Assembly: GCF_003610375.1 (NCBI RefSeq)
Contig: NZ_RAPZ01000012.1
Location: 186,001-250,000, forward strand
DNA: 64,000 bases
Source of the DNA: Sphingomonas sp. PP-CC-1A-547
GTDB lineage: Bacteria; Pseudomonadota; Alphaproteobacteria; Sphingomonadales; Sphingomonadaceae
Direction: 5' to 3'
The position numbers and the translations under genes were made by a program. How positions within the stretch are numbered: position 1 is the stretch's first letter; each line of letters opens with the position of its first letter. The notes beneath the pieces were generated by a model that was not told the origin of the DNA, made no database searches, and was given only the letters and a program-made list of their open reading frames with translations. Below are positions 25,244 to 34,871 of the stretch, in pieces.

Positions 25244-26359
25244 TCACGTCCGTCGCGCCGCCAGTTCCGCCTTCCACTTCCGCGCGCGCCACCACATGAT
25301 CACCCCGGTCACGGCCAGTACCGCGGGCAATATCCCGCCCAGGAAGATGATCACCTGCCACAGCGCACCCATGTCGGTGCCATCGTGGATCCGTCGCATC
25401 CACGGCGCCACGCCGCCCTGAGGCCGCGCCGGTGCCGCGGTCGCGCCGCCGGTGTCGTCCGCCACCTTCACCCCGATCGGCGCGCCGCCGTTCTGGCCCC
25501 TGCCCTGAAACGTCACCGTCCAGTCCGCGCTGAGGTCGGTCGGCCACGTGACGCTCCGTAACGGTGCATTATCGACGATGCCGCGGGCCTTGCCGATCGC
25601 CACCGCCAGTGGCTGCGCGGGCGACGCCAGCGGTTTTGCGCGCATCATCGCGCCGCGGTCGGGCCCCCCTCTCGGCCGCGACGTCTCGCCGGTGAGCTTC
25701 CCGAAAAACTGCGGGAATGAGATCCACGCGCCGGTCAGCGACAGCACGAACAGCGGCAACGCGATCCAGAACCCGAACAGATGATGCAGGTTGGTCTCGA
25801 CGTCGCGGTGTCGCCGGAACCGGAACCCGCGCGTCCACTTCCCGACCGTCGGCCACCACAGCCACAGCCCGGTAAAGCACGACACCATCATCGCCACGCC
25901 GATCCAGCCGACGATCGAACGCCCGATGCCGGATAGTTGCAGGCTTCCATGCAGGACGTGGAGGAACCGCACGAGCCCGCCGTTCGACGGCGACACCTCC
26001 AGCACGCGCGCGGTCGGTGGATCGAGATACACCATCGTCCGCTGGGGAGGCCCTGGCCGGGTCGGCGCGCTGGCTGAACTGGCCGCAACGACCACCGGAC
26101 CGCCGTCGTCGGGCATCGTCAAATTCGCGATCTGCTCGCCATTCCTCAGTACCGCGCGTGCCGCGGCGACATAGCTGTCCGGCCCAACCACGGTCTTGCC
26201 CGAGACTGCATAGCGCGCCGGATCGACGATCCGGTCGAGCGCGTCATGCCAGACCAAGGCCGCACCGCTGAGCGACAGCGGGATGATCAGGATCGCCAGC
26301 ACCAGCCCGATCCACTTGTGGACCTGGAACCACGCGCGCCGCATCGCCAGCTTGTTCAT
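25244..26359 (-). CDS. PepSY-associated membrane protein (siderophore uptake)
   Basis: 371 residues. Four membrane segments are visible: about 12-35 (WIGLVLAILIIPLSLSGAALVW), about 145-167 (IVGWIGVAMMVSCFTGLWLWW), about 194-216 (LFGFWIALPLFVLSLTGAWIS) and about 336-358 (IIFLGGILPAVLAVTGVIMWW), with PepSY-type periplasmic loops between them. PepSY-TM proteins of the PiuB/FhuF-linked kind assist ferric-siderophore uptake, perhaps reducing iron at the inner membrane. It is the third gene of the TonB receptor operon; a hairpin repeat at 26420-26505 separates it from the hydroxylase gene and may lower its expression. Confidence 0.85.
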   Translation of the reverse strand: MNKLAMRRAWFQVHKWIGLVLAILIIPLSLSGAALVWHDALDRIVDPARYAVSGKTVVGPDSYVAAARAVLRNGEQIANLTMPDDGGPVVVAASSASAPTRPGPPQRTMVYLDPPTARVLEVSPSNGGLVRFLHVLHGSLQLSGIGRSIVGWIGVAMMVSCFTGLWLWWPTVGKWTRGFRFRRHRDVETNLHHLFGFWIALPLFVLSLTGAWISFPQFFGKLTGETSRPRGGPDRGAMMRAKPLASPAQPLAVAIGKARGIVDNAPLRSVTWPTDLSADWTVTFQGRGQNGGAPIGVKVADDTGGATAAPARPQGGVAPWMRRIHDGTDMGALWQVIIFLGGILPAVLAVTGVIMWWRARKWKAELAARRT

Positions 26360-26419
26360 TATCTACTCCCTGTGTGGGGAGCGTGGCATGGCGAGTGCGC
26401 GCAAGTCCATCCACACACA

Positions 26420-26505
26420 CCCGTCATCCTGACGAAAGTCAGGACCCAGGCTCACGCGCGGTGCACTGCTTTGCTCTGGGTCCTGACTTTCGTCAGAATG
26501 ACGGG
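26420..26505. repeat. Long inverted repeat between pepSY and hydroxylase genes
   Basis: Arms 26420-26449 and 26476-26505 are 30 bp with one mismatch; the sequence includes CTGACGAAAGTCAGGACCC and its complement. It would form a strong hairpin in the operon mRNA. A scattered chromosomal repeat is more likely than a dedicated terminator. Confidence 0.8.
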
Positions 26506-26511
26506 GCGGGA

Positions 26512-27195
26512 TTACGCGTCGGCCCAGCGGCGCAGGAGATTGTGGTACACGCCCGTCAGCCGCACCGTGGCCGGATCGCCCTGCCCTTGTGCCGCCGCGA
26601 CCGCCTGCACGCCTTGGTCGAGATCGAACAGGATCCGCCGGGCGCCGTCGTCACGCACCATCGACTGGAGCCAGAAGAACGACGCAGTACGCACCCCGCG
26701 CGTGACCGGCGTCACCCGGTGCAGGCTGGAAGCGGGGTAGAGAACCATATGCCCGGCCGGTAGCTTGACCGATTGTGGCCCGAACTGGTCCTCGATCACC
26801 AGCTCGCCGCCGTCATAGGTCGCGGGGTCGTCGAGGAAGAGCGTTGCGGACAGGTCGCTGCGGATGCGAAAATCGGTGCCGCGCTTCATCCGGATCGCGT
26901 TGTCGACGTGCAGCCCGAAATCCTGTCCGCCGGTGTAGCGGTTGAACAGCGGCGGGAACACTTTAAGCGGGAGCGCCGCCGCGACGAACAGCGCGGACCT
27001 GCCGAGCGCATCGAGGACCATCCCGCCAGCCTCGCGCGCGGCGACCGAGTCCTCGGGCAATTGCTCGTTGCGCTTGGCGAGCGCGCTCTGTGGCCCCGAC
27101 GTCGCGTTGCCGTCGATCCACTCGGCGTGATCGATCAGCGTGCGGACACGGGCGACGCCAGCAGCATCGAGGACATCAGGGATCGCGATCAACAT
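26512..27195 (-). CDS. piuC: PKHD-type Fe(II)/2-oxoglutarate hydroxylase
   Basis: 227 residues from ATG 27195, the usual length of PiuC/YbiX proteins. The iron triad is visible as H-x-D in [10 protein letters not shown] (about 97-99) and the distal His in SSLHRVTPV, with the 2-oxoglutarate Arg in GVRTASFFW. The double-stranded beta-helix fold is implied by [11 protein letters not shown]. Members hydroxylate an unknown substrate during catecholate-siderophore and siderophore-antibiotic uptake and are usually coded beside a TonB receptor, as here (58 nt downstream of the receptor). Expression is likely iron-repressed with the receptor. Confidence 0.92.
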   Translation of the reverse strand: MLIAIPDVLDAAGVARVRTLIDHAEWIDGNATSGPQSALAKRNEQLPEDSVAAREAGGMVLDALGRSALFVAAALPLKVFPPLFNRYTGGQDFGLHVDNAIRMKRGTDFRIRSDLSATLFLDDPATYDGGELVIEDQFGPQSVKLPAGHMVLYPASSLHRVTPVTRGVRTASFFWLQSMVRDDGARRILFDLDQGVQAVAAAQGQGDPATVRLTGVYHNLLRRWADA

Positions 27196-27253
27196 GGCGT
27201 CACTCTAGAATGCGGCGGCGATACCGGCAAACTGCCCGCGTCGCCGCCGAGCC

Positions 27254-29740
27254 TCACAGGCTGTAGAACAGCGTCAGCCGCACCGAACGCGCCTCGCCCG
27301 GCGTCGCCCAGCCATTGTTGCGGATGCCGGTGTAGTATTTTTCGTTGGTGAAGTTCTGCACGTTGAGCTGCGCGGTCAGGCCGTTGCCGACGGTGTACGA
27401 CAGGAACGCGCGGTGCGTTAGGTAGTCCGCCGAGTCGAAGACGGGAGTCACCACGGTCGTCGGCGCGAGTGGGGTGGCCAGCGCGCTGTTGTTGAGCGCG
27501 AACGCCCCCTGATAGGTCAGGCCGTAGCCGAGCTGGAGGCCGAACGGCAGCGTGTAGGTAGTGAACAGGCTGCCCGAATGCTTCGGTGTGTTGGTGAGCT
27601 CCTGCCCCGCCTGCGTATCAAGGATCGCGGCCGAGTTGCCGCATGGGTTGGTCGTCGTCGTGGTCGTGCCGACGGTCGTACGGACCGGACCCGGATTGGC
27701 GAGACAGAAGTTCGAGACGCTCTGGATGACCTTCGCCTTCAGATACGTGTAGTTGGCGAAGATCGAGAACGCGTGCGAGATGCTGCCGCTGGCGCCCAGC
27801 GCGATGCCGTCGACGCGCGAACGGCCGTCGTTGACGCCCAGCGTCGTGACGATCGGGTCGTTCGTGGCGACACGGTAGTTGGTACGCTCGTTGCGGAACA
27901 CCGCCGCCGTCAGCTGCAGCTTGCGCGAGAACAGGTCCGCCTTCGCGCCGAATTCGTAGTTCACCGCCTTTTCCGGCTTCACGTCGCATGGGTCGAGCTG
28001 GCCCGCGGGTGCGTTGATCAACGTACCACAGCCGAGCCGGACGGTCGCCGACGTCGGCGTGGTCGCGTTGCCGTACGACGCGTACAGGCTGACGGTCTCG
28101 ATCGGCTTAAAGTTAATGCCGCCGCGGTACGAGAACAGCGTTTCGTCGCTCGTCTGGTTCAGGCCGCGTGCATAGGTGCCGAGCGTCGCGTCGGGCACGA
28201 CCGAGAAGGTATCGGCGCGGAAACGGCCCTTGGCATGCTCGTAGCGCAGGCCAAAATTGACCTCGATCTGCGGGATCACCTTGATCGTATCGAAAGCGTA
28301 GACCGCCGCATTGCTCGTCGTGCCCTCCGACCGGCCGGCCTGGATGAAGTTGAACGGGCCGGTGTAGTCGGTGTTCGGGTTGGCGAGGTTGATCGGCGGC
28401 TGGGCGACCGTTGCGCCGGCCGCGGTACGCAACGTGTTGCCCGTGACGATCGTGTAATCCTCCTGCGAGACCGACGCGCCGAGAACCAGCGTATGCTCGA
28501 GTCCCGCGGTATCGAAGACCGAACGGAGATCGGTCTGGTTATAGAGGATCTGGTTTTCCTGGTTTCGGACGAAACCGCGAGGGCCGCTCGGGTAATAGGA
28601 ACCGGGTATGTTCTGACCCGGAGCGGTTGCCGTCGGGGCGGGACAGGCCGCCGGCGTCGTCGCGACGTTGGTCAGCGGCTGGGGCTGGAACCCGGTCGAC
28701 AGGCAGAACACACCTTGCGGGGCGCTCGTCAACGAGTCCTGCTGGACGCGCTGCCACCGGCTCAGGTTGCGGATCAAGACCTTGTCGGAGAAGCTGTGGC
28801 TGACCGTCGCGGTGGCCTGGTCGACGGTGATGTCCTGCTTGTCGAGATTCCGGATGCCGTAATAGGCGGAGTTGTCAGCACCCGGCAGCGGCCCGTTGTT
28901 CACCGCATTGCGGAAGTACGGCACGCCGTAGACGGGGACGTTCTCGTCCTCCTGATGCAGATATTGCAGCGTCAGGCTGGTCGGGCCCTCGACGCCGACG
29001 ATCAGCGACGGCGCGACCGCCCAACGCTTGTTGTTCTCGACGTCGCGGCCGGGAATGTCGTTCTTGTGCGCGACCGCATTCAGACGGACCGCGACGAGGT
29101 CACTGACGCGGACGTTCGAGTCGAGTGTCGTGCGATAATAATCGTCGGTGCCGACGCCGCCGGACACGACCGTCAACGTTTCCGCCTGCGGGCGCTTGGT
29201 GATGAGGTTGATCGTGCCGCCGACCGATCCGCCACCGCCGAACACGCTGTTCGCGCCATTATAGACCTCGACCTGTTGCAGGTTGAACGTCTCGCTGCGG
29301 CTATACTGCGCGCTGTCGCGGACGCCGTCGATCGTGATGTCGTTATTGGCGGAATAGCCACGCAGGTTGATGCTGTCGCCGTAGCCGCCGCCGCCTTCGC
29401 CCGCACCGAAGGTGATGCCGGGGATCGTCTGCAGCACATCGCGCAAGGTGAGCAGGTTCTGCTTGCGGATCGTCTGGTCGCCGATGATGGTGACCGTCTG
29501 CGTGGTGTCGAGCAGGCTGCGCGTCGCCTTCGGGCTCTCCAGCGTGGTCGCGGGAACGGTCTTGCCGTTGACGACGATTTCGTTGCGGTTGAGCTGCTTT
29601 TCCTGGTCGTCGGCCGCGTGGACCTTTGCCGATTCAGCTGGGCGGTCGGCAGCGTAGGCTGGTGCGCTGGCAATGAACCCTACGCACGAAAGCGCAAGAA
29701 ATGCAGGCGCGACGGACGAACGCGACGAAGGACCAGACAT
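27254..29740 (-). CDS. TonB-dependent siderophore receptor (Fiu/PiuA-like)
   Basis: 828 residues. A signal peptide (1-30, ending SAPAYA) is followed by an N-terminal tail with no extra signalling domain, a plug domain (about 75-185: TQTVTIIGDQTIRKQNLLTL, LRGYSANNDITIDGVRD, INLITKRP) and a 22-strand beta-barrel ending in the outer-membrane signature SVRLTLFYSL. The TonB box is not certain. Loops include a Thr-rich insertion (TTVGTTTTTT) about residue 685. The family imports ferric catecholates or similar chelates across the outer membrane. The gene heads the receptor-hydroxylase-PepSY operon and has a Fur-like site in its promoter. Confidence 0.94.
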   Translation of the reverse strand: MSGPSSRSSVAPAFLALSCVGFIASAPAYAADRPAESAKVHAADDQEKQLNRNEIVVNGKTVPATTLESPKATRSLLDTTQTVTIIGDQTIRKQNLLTLRDVLQTIPGITFGAGEGGGGYGDSINLRGYSANNDITIDGVRDSAQYSRSETFNLQQVEVYNGANSVFGGGGSVGGTINLITKRPQAETLTVVSGGVGTDDYYRTTLDSNVRVSDLVAVRLNAVAHKNDIPGRDVENNKRWAVAPSLIVGVEGPTSLTLQYLHQEDENVPVYGVPYFRNAVNNGPLPGADNSAYYGIRNLDKQDITVDQATATVSHSFSDKVLIRNLSRWQRVQQDSLTSAPQGVFCLSTGFQPQPLTNVATTPAACPAPTATAPGQNIPGSYYPSGPRGFVRNQENQILYNQTDLRSVFDTAGLEHTLVLGASVSQEDYTIVTGNTLRTAAGATVAQPPINLANPNTDYTGPFNFIQAGRSEGTTSNAAVYAFDTIKVIPQIEVNFGLRYEHAKGRFRADTFSVVPDATLGTYARGLNQTSDETLFSYRGGINFKPIETVSLYASYGNATTPTSATVRLGCGTLINAPAGQLDPCDVKPEKAVNYEFGAKADLFSRKLQLTAAVFRNERTNYRVATNDPIVTTLGVNDGRSRVDGIALGASGSISHAFSIFANYTYLKAKVIQSVSNFCLANPGPVRTTVGTTTTTTNPCGNSAAILDTQAGQELTNTPKHSGSLFTTYTLPFGLQLGYGLTYQGAFALNNSALATPLAPTTVVTPVFDSADYLTHRAFLSYTVGNGLTAQLNVQNFTNEKYYTGIRNNGWATPGEARSVRLTLFYSL

Positions 29741-29764
29741 GCGAAACCCCTTATTGTTGCGGGT

Positions 29765-29793
29765 TCGCTATTGAGAGTCGTTTTCACTGTCAA
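29765..29793 (-). promoter_or_regulatory. Promoter and Fur-like operator of the TonB receptor operon
   Basis: On the minus strand TTGACA (29793-29788), a 17-bp spacer and TAGCGA (29770-29765) make a plausible promoter 25 nt upstream of the ATG. The overlapping 29772-29786 (TGAGAGTCGTTTTCA on the plus strand) partly matches the 7-1-7 Fur palindrome, with several arm mismatches. Iron repression is expected for such an operon; the site is only a fair match. Confidence 0.5.
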
Positions 29794-29811
29794 CGCTATT
29801 GCGACTAATTC

Positions 29812-30069
29812 TCATGAATCGTTCGAGAACAGCCATGATCTCAAGGCGCTAGCGAGATTGGGGGGATCGTCAGCCAAGATGCGTATCGCGTCGATTTCTG
29901 CGACCAGCGCAGACAAGGGCAACGCGAGGCGCGCCGCAGAAGCCTCCAGCGCTTGCCAGAAGATGGGTTCGAGGCTGATGGACGTCTGGTGGCCTGCAAT
30001 GGTGATCGAGCGTTTGACGGGTCCGTGGAACCCGCCCGCGGGCGCCGTAATGCCGCCGCCCGCGATCAC
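29812..30069 (-). CDS. Ribbon-helix-helix domain protein
   Basis: 85 residues from GTG 30069, 7 nt after the cobT stop; an ATG at 30126 inside cobT is the alternative. The sequence KRSITIAGHQTSISLEPIFW followed by helices (ALEASAARLALPLSALVAEI) fits the ribbon-helix-helix family found beside alphaproteobacterial genes of many kinds, where the first strand contacts DNA or the protein acts as a small regulator. It is probably co-transcribed with cobS-cobT. Its 3' end reaches the upstream region of the TonB receptor gene. Target unknown. Confidence 0.7.
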   Translation of the reverse strand: MIAGGGITAPAGGFHGPVKRSITIAGHQTSISLEPIFWQALEASAARLALPLSALVAEIDAIRILADDPPNLASALRSWLFSNDS

Positions 30070-30076
30070 CGGCGGA

Positions 30077-31900
30077 TCATTCGGTATCGAACAGCGAGGC
30101 CAACTGCTCGATAATCGTGCCGCCAAGCTGTTCGACGTCCATGATCGTGACGGCGCGCGCGTAATAGCGGGTGACGTCGTGGCCGATGCCGATCGCGACC
30201 AGCTCGACCGGCGACTTGCTCTCGATCCAGCCGATCACCTGGCGCAGATGGCGCTCCAGATACGAGCCGGAATTCACCGAGAGCGTCGAATCGTCGACCG
30301 GTGCGCCGTCGCTGATCACCATCAGGATGCGACGCTCTTCAGGCCGCGCGACCAGCCGCGCGTGCGCCCACATCAGCGCCTCGCCGTCGATATTCTCCTT
30401 CAGCAACCCCTCGCGCATCATCAGCCCGAGTGAGTTGCGCGCGCGGCGCCACGGCTCGTCGGCGCGCTTGTAGACGATGTGGCGAATGTCGTTGAGCCGA
30501 CCCGGCTGCGGCGGACGCCCGGCGGCGAGCCAGGTCTCGCGGCTCTGCCCGCCCTTCCAGGCGCGCGTTGTGAAGCCGAGGATCTCGGTCTTCACACCGC
30601 AGCGCTCCAGCGTGCGGGCGAGAATATCCGCGCTGATCGCCGCGATCGAGATCGGGCGGCCGCGCATCGAGCCGGAATTGTCGATCAGCAACGTCACGAC
30701 GGTGTCGCGGAAATCGGTCTCGCGCTCGGCCTTGTAGCTCAGCGACAGCGTCGGGTTGACGATCACGCGCGCCAGCCGCGCGGCGTCGAGGATGCCCTCC
30801 TCCTGGTCGAAATCCCACGACCGCGACTGCTGCGCCATCAATCGCCGCTGAAGCCGGTTGGCAAGCTTCGATACGGTCGATTGCAGATGCACGAGCTGCT
30901 GGTCGAGATAGCCGCGCAACCGCGCCAGTTCGTCGGCGTCGCACAGCTCGGTGGCGGCGATCACCTCGTCGAACTGCGTCGTCCACGGCTTGTAGTCGAA
31001 CGCGCCGCCCATGTCCGCGAACGGACGGTTCGGGCGGACCGGCTGCATGCCTTCCTCGCCGTCGTCACCGGGCTCGCCGTCGATGTCGTCCATCGATTCG
31101 TCGCTCTGCTCCTGGCCGTCGCTTTCCTCGTTCTGCTGCTCCGACTGTTCGCCGCGCGCCTCGACTTCGCCCTGGCCGTCCTCGCCCTGGTCGTCGCCTT
31201 CGTCGCCCTCGTCCTGCTGCTGTTCGTCGGTGCCCTCGTCCTCGGAGCCGCCTTCGTCGCTTTCTTCTGGGACCTGATCGCCTTCGACCAGTTCGAGTTC
31301 CTGCAGCATTTTCCGCGCAAGGCCCTGGAACGCCTTCTGGTCGTCGAGCGCATAGGCGAGCGCGTCGAGATCGGTCTTGCTCTCGATCCACTCGCGGACC
31401 AGCGCGAGACCGGGTGCGGCGATCGCGGGCGATTCCTGCCCGGTCAGCCGCTCGCGCACCATCAGGCCGAGCGCGGTTGACAGCGGCACCTCGTCGCGAT
31501 TGCGCGCGCGTGTGATGGGGTCTGCACGCAAACGAACGTCGAGCGCCCGTTCAAGGTTCTCGGTAATCCCCGCATAACCGCGCGACCCAAGCGCCTCGAC
31601 CCGTGCGGTTTCGACCGAATCAAACACGGCGCGCGCAACCGCCTCGACCGGCGCCGCACGGTTGTGCAGCGCGATGTCGTGATGCTTCAATCGCAGCGCG
31701 AAACCGTCCGCGAACCCACGCGCCTCGGCGACCTGCTCGAGCGGCAGGGCACGCGCGGGCATCGGCACCTTGATGTGCTTGCCGCTCTGAGTCGGCGCGT
31801 CCGCGGTGAAGGCGAGTTCGACCTCCGGCTCCTCCGAAATCGCACGCGCGGTGCCGGCAAGAACCGCCTTGAAGCGATCGAGAGGGGTTTCGTTGGCCAA
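30077..31900 (-). CDS. cobT: Cobaltochelatase subunit CobT
   Basis: 607 residues using TTG 31900, 4 nt after the cobS stop; the frame is open farther upstream but that part overlaps cobS and is not CobT-like. Three parts are visible: a helical N-terminal domain, a long acidic linker of Glu/Asp/Gln (about residues 220-320, e.g. [19 protein letters not shown]), and a C-terminal von Willebrand A domain with the MIDAS motif DNSGSMRG (about 403-410) and the later SDGAPVDD. CobT works with CobS and CobN to insert cobalt into hydrogenobyrinate diamide in aerobic B12 synthesis. CobN is not in the window; CobS/CobT homologues also have unrelated chaperone-like uses. Confidence 0.93.
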   Translation of the reverse strand: MANETPLDRFKAVLAGTARAISEEPEVELAFTADAPTQSGKHIKVPMPARALPLEQVAEARGFADGFALRLKHHDIALHNRAAPVEAVARAVFDSVETARVEALGSRGYAGITENLERALDVRLRADPITRARNRDEVPLSTALGLMVRERLTGQESPAIAAPGLALVREWIESKTDLDALAYALDDQKAFQGLARKMLQELELVEGDQVPEESDEGGSEDEGTDEQQQDEGDEGDDQGEDGQGEVEARGEQSEQQNEESDGQEQSDESMDDIDGEPGDDGEEGMQPVRPNRPFADMGGAFDYKPWTTQFDEVIAATELCDADELARLRGYLDQQLVHLQSTVSKLANRLQRRLMAQQSRSWDFDQEEGILDAARLARVIVNPTLSLSYKAERETDFRDTVVTLLIDNSGSMRGRPISIAAISADILARTLERCGVKTEILGFTTRAWKGGQSRETWLAAGRPPQPGRLNDIRHIVYKRADEPWRRARNSLGLMMREGLLKENIDGEALMWAHARLVARPEERRILMVISDGAPVDDSTLSVNSGSYLERHLRQVIGWIESKSPVELVAIGIGHDVTRYYARAVTIMDVEQLGGTIIEQLASLFDTE

Positions 31901-31904
31901 AGGT

Positions 31905-32909
31905 TTAGGCCTTGCCCACCACGCTCTCAGGCAAGTCCTTGCCGAACACGCGCTGGTAATATTCGGCGACCAGCGGCCGTTCCGCCTCGTCGCACTTGTT
32001 GAGGAACGACAGGCGGAACGCGAAGCCGACATCGCCGAAGATCAGCGCGTTCTGTGCCCAGGTGATCACCGTGCGCGGGCTCATCACGGTCGAGATGTCG
32101 CCGTTGACGAAACCCTTGCGCGTCATGTCGGCAACGCGGACCATGTTCTCGACGGTCTTCTTACCCTCGGGCTTGTCGTATTCGCCGGACTTGGCGAGCA
32201 CGATCTGCGCCTCGACCTTGGCGGGCAGATAGTTGAGCGTGACGACGATGTTCCAGCGGTCCATCTGGCCCTGGTTGATCTGCTGCGTGCCGTGATACAG
32301 CCCGCTCGTGTCGCCGAGGCCGACCGTGTTGGCGGTCGCGAACAGGCGGAACCATGGGTTCGGGCGGATCACGCGGTTCTGGTCGAGCAGCGTCAGCTTG
32401 CCCTCAGTCTCCAGCACGCGCTGGATCACGAACATCACGTCGGGGCGGCCCGCGTCATATTCGTCGAACACTAGCGCGGTCGGGGTCTGCAACGCCCAGG
32501 GCAGCAGGCCTTCGCGGAACTCGGTGATCTGCTGGCCGTCCTTCAGCACGATCGCATCGCGCCCGATCAGGTCGATACGGCTGATATGCGCGTCGAGGTT
32601 GATGCGGATGCAAGGCCATTTCAGGCGCGCCGCAACCTGCTCGATATGCGTAGACTTGCCGGTGCCATGATAGCCCTGGACCATCACGCGACGGTTATGC
32701 GCAAAGCCCGCCAGCACGGCGAGCGTCGTGTCGGCATCGAAGACGTACGCCGGATCGAGATCGGGCACGCGCTCGTCGGCTTCGGAAAACGCGGGCACTT
32801 CCATGTCAGAATCGATCCCGAACATCTCTCGCACCTTCACCATGCGGTCAGGTGCGTCGAGGATCGTGGTCTCGCGGCTGTCGGGCTGGGTATTCGGGAT
32901 ATCGGTCAT
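31905..32909 (-). CDS. cobS: Cobaltochelatase subunit CobS (AAA+ ATPase)
   Basis: 334 residues from ATG 32909. The AAA+ core has Walker [10 protein letters not shown] (79-87), Walker [11 protein letters not shown], and sensor-1 [16 protein letters not shown]. CobS forms a hexameric ring that couples ATP hydrolysis to metal insertion by the chelatase with CobT. It is the first gene of the cobS-cobT-ribbon-helix-helix unit. Length and motifs are complete. The pair alone does not prove B12 synthesis in this organism. Confidence 0.95.
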   Translation of the reverse strand: MTDIPNTQPDSRETTILDAPDRMVKVREMFGIDSDMEVPAFSEADERVPDLDPAYVFDADTTLAVLAGFAHNRRVMVQGYHGTGKSTHIEQVAARLKWPCIRINLDAHISRIDLIGRDAIVLKDGQQITEFREGLLPWALQTPTALVFDEYDAGRPDVMFVIQRVLETEGKLTLLDQNRVIRPNPWFRLFATANTVGLGDTSGLYHGTQQINQGQMDRWNIVVTLNYLPAKVEAQIVLAKSGEYDKPEGKKTVENMVRVADMTRKGFVNGDISTVMSPRTVITWAQNALIFGDVGFAFRLSFLNKCDEAERPLVAEYYQRVFGKDLPESVVGKA

Positions 32910-33087
32910 GTTGGCCTCGTGTTCCCGGTAGCTCTAGGCCAAGCGCGGGCAGTTACTCAACCGCCGCTGTACGATTGGTCGGGCGATTGACCGGAAGAGT
33001 TAGACGAACCGCTCGCCAGCCGTGCGGTTCCGGCTGGCGGGTCGTGAAATATCGATCAGAGTAAGTATGGATCACATTCCCGCTTCG

Positions 33088-33696
33088 TCAGGCAAACGCG
33101 GTCGCGCCTTTCAGGTGCTGGTAGGCCGCGATCACCTTCTGCAATTCCGCTTCGTGCGCCCGGTCGCCGCCGTTGCGATCGGGGTGATAGCGGCGGACGA
33201 GTTCGCTGTAGCGTTTGCGCAGCGCCGTCCGGTCGGTGTCCGTGCCGAGCCCGAGCACGCGCAACGAGCGCCGCTCGCCGTCGGACAGCACGCGGCCGTC
33301 CTTGCGCGCCGCCGCCATCCGCTCACCAAAGCGCGCGCCGATCGCGTCGATCGGATCGGCGAAGTCCGCCCATTTCGGCGGCGTATCGCCGCCGCCGTGC
33401 GCGAAAGCGCGCGTCTCGCGTTCCCAGCCCGCCAACGGGCGCTGCGCGTAGTGGATCTCGTCCGCGGTCATGCCGTCGAAGAAATTATACCCCGAATTGA
33501 ATGCGCGGACATGCTCGAGGCAGAACCAGCGGAACTGCGGCGGGCCGCCGTCGCTCGGTCCTTCGAGCGGGGGCGCACGAAATTCGCCAGGCTCCTGGCA
33601 GTCGCGCCACATGCAGACGCGACCCGTCCCTTCCACGCGGCCGTGAAACCTTGGACTGGGGCGCTCTTTCCGCTCTTTTCGATCCTCGTCCGCCAC
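33088..33696 (-). CDS. J-domain protein
   Basis: 202 residues from ATG 33696. The C-terminal 70 residues are a J domain: LRVLGLGTDTDRTALRKRYS, then VRRYHPDRNGGD with the essential HPD, then a helix ending in AAYQHLKG. The N-terminal 120 residues contain Cys/His positions (CMWRDCQEPG and WFCLEHV) that may bind zinc, and the sphingomonad/rhizobial arrangement NSGYNFFDGM. Such proteins recruit DnaK to particular substrates. It is divergent from bolA, sharing a 38-bp promoter region. Confidence 0.9.
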   Translation of the reverse strand: MADEDRKERKERPSPRFHGRVEGTGRVCMWRDCQEPGEFRAPPLEGPSDGGPPQFRWFCLEHVRAFNSGYNFFDGMTADEIHYAQRPLAGWERETRAFAHGGGDTPPKWADFADPIDAIGARFGERMAAARKDGRVLSDGERRSLRVLGLGTDTDRTALRKRYSELVRRYHPDRNGGDRAHEAELQKVIAAYQHLKGATAFA

Positions 33697-33734
33697 CGGC
33701 TCCCCGCGCTTCCAAAACGGGCTATATAGGGAGC

Positions 33735-34022
33735 ATGACAGACCTCGCCACCGGCTCCGTACAGGACCAGATCACCACCCGCCTCACCGCGACCCTCGCC
33801 CCGACGCACCTGACCGTCGTCAACGAGAGCGGGCTCCACGCCGGCCACATGGGCGACGACGGCACCGGCGAGACGCATTTCCGCGTCGAGGTGGAAACGT
33901 CGGCGTTCGAAGGGCTTAATCGCGTCGCGCGCCAACGCCTCGTGAACCAGGCGCTCGCCGAACTGTTGAGCACGAAGATTCACGCGCTCGCCATCAAGGC
34001 CCGCGCGCCCGGGGAAAGCTGA
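33735..34022 (+). CDS. bolA: BolA family protein
   Basis: 95 residues from ATG 33735. The BolA motif series is visible: LTVVNESGLHAGH, then GETHFRVEVETSAFEGLNRV and QRLVNQALAELLSTKIHALAIKA. BolA proteins pair with monothiol glutaredoxins to handle iron-sulfur clusters and act as stress regulators. The stop overlaps the start of the glutathione S-transferase gene (TGATG), suggesting one transcript with a thiol theme. Confidence 0.94.
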   Translation: MTDLATGSVQDQITTRLTATLAPTHLTVVNESGLHAGHMGDDGTGETHFRVEVETSAFEGLNRVARQRLVNQALAELLSTKIHALAIKARAPGES

Positions 34023-34720
34023 TGTCCTACAAGCTCTGGTACTGGCCCTCCATCCAAGGGCGTGGCGAGTTCGTCCGGCTTGCACTCGAAGGCGCCGAGA
34101 TCGCCTACGAGGATTGCGCGCGCAGCGTAGGCGAAGAGGGTTTGCTCGCCGATCGCACCGGCCGTACGCCGTTCGCACCGCCCTATCTCGAACTCGACGG
34201 CCTGGTGATCGCGCAGGTCGCCAACATCCTGATGTATCTCGGCGAGCGTCACGGTCTTGCGCCGTCGAACATGGCGGACCGGCTGTGGCTCAACCAGCTC
34301 CAGCTGACGATCGCCGACCTCGTCGCGGAGGTCCACAACGTCCACCATCCGGTCGCGATGATGGACTATTACGACGACCAGAAGCCCGAGGCTGCACGTG
34401 CCGCAAAGCAGTTCCGCGAGGCGCGGATGCCGAAGTATCTCGGCCATTTCGAGGATGCCGCGCAGGCCAACACCGGCGACTGGCTGATCGATCACAAGTG
34501 GACCTACGCCGATACGTCGCTGTTCCAGGTGATAGAGGGGCTGCGCTACATGTTCCCGAAGCGGATGAAGACGCTAGAACCCGATTACCCGAACCTGGTC
34601 CGCATCCACGATCAGGTCGCCGAACTGCCCGGCATCAAGGCCTATCTGAAGAGCGACCGCCGCCTCGCCTTCAACACCGACGGCATCTTCCGCGCTTATC
34701 CAGAGCTGGATTCGGCATGA
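34022..34720 (+). CDS. Glutathione S-transferase
   Basis: 232 residues from ATG 34022, coupled to bolA by TGATG. The N-terminal thioredoxin-like domain includes YKLWYWPSIQGRGEFVRLAL with a probable catalytic Tyr or Ser near residue 10, and the cis-Pro region APPYLELDGLVIAQVANIL. The helical C-terminal domain contains GDWLIDHKWTYADTSLFQVI with the conserved Asp (N-capping box). Substrate unknown; it conjugates or reduces with glutathione. A hairpin repeat follows. Confidence 0.88.
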   Translation: MSYKLWYWPSIQGRGEFVRLALEGAEIAYEDCARSVGEEGLLADRTGRTPFAPPYLELDGLVIAQVANILMYLGERHGLAPSNMADRLWLNQLQLTIADLVAEVHNVHHPVAMMDYYDDQKPEAARAAKQFREARMPKYLGHFEDAAQANTGDWLIDHKWTYADTSLFQVIEGLRYMFPKRMKTLEPDYPNLVRIHDQVAELPGIKAYLKSDRRLAFNTDGIFRAYPELDSA

Positions 34721-34766
34721 GGCTTGGCAGCGTCCTACTCAGCACCTCGCCAACCAGCACCTCCCT

Positions 34767-34856
34767 GGCGAAGGCCGGGGTCCAGTTGGGAAACAGGGGT
34801 AACGACGGGCTGCCCTCCGCCATATCGACCTTTCCAACTGGGCCCCGGCCTTCGCC
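34767..34856. repeat. Long inverted repeat between GST and Nudix genes
   Basis: Arms 34767-34793 and 34831-34856 (GGCGAAGGCCGGGGTCCAGT and its complement, near-perfect) around a 37-nt loop. It is related in core (GCGAAGGC) to the element at 56890. It ends 15 nt before the Nudix start, so it may limit read-through or the ribosome site. Confidence 0.8.
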
Positions 34857-34871
34857 GGGGTGGTGCTGGCT

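Noticed and set aside
27578..30433. 951-residue plus-strand frame
   Set aside because: It covers the TonB receptor on the opposite strand and consists mostly of Arg, Val and Asp; it is a shadow of the real gene.
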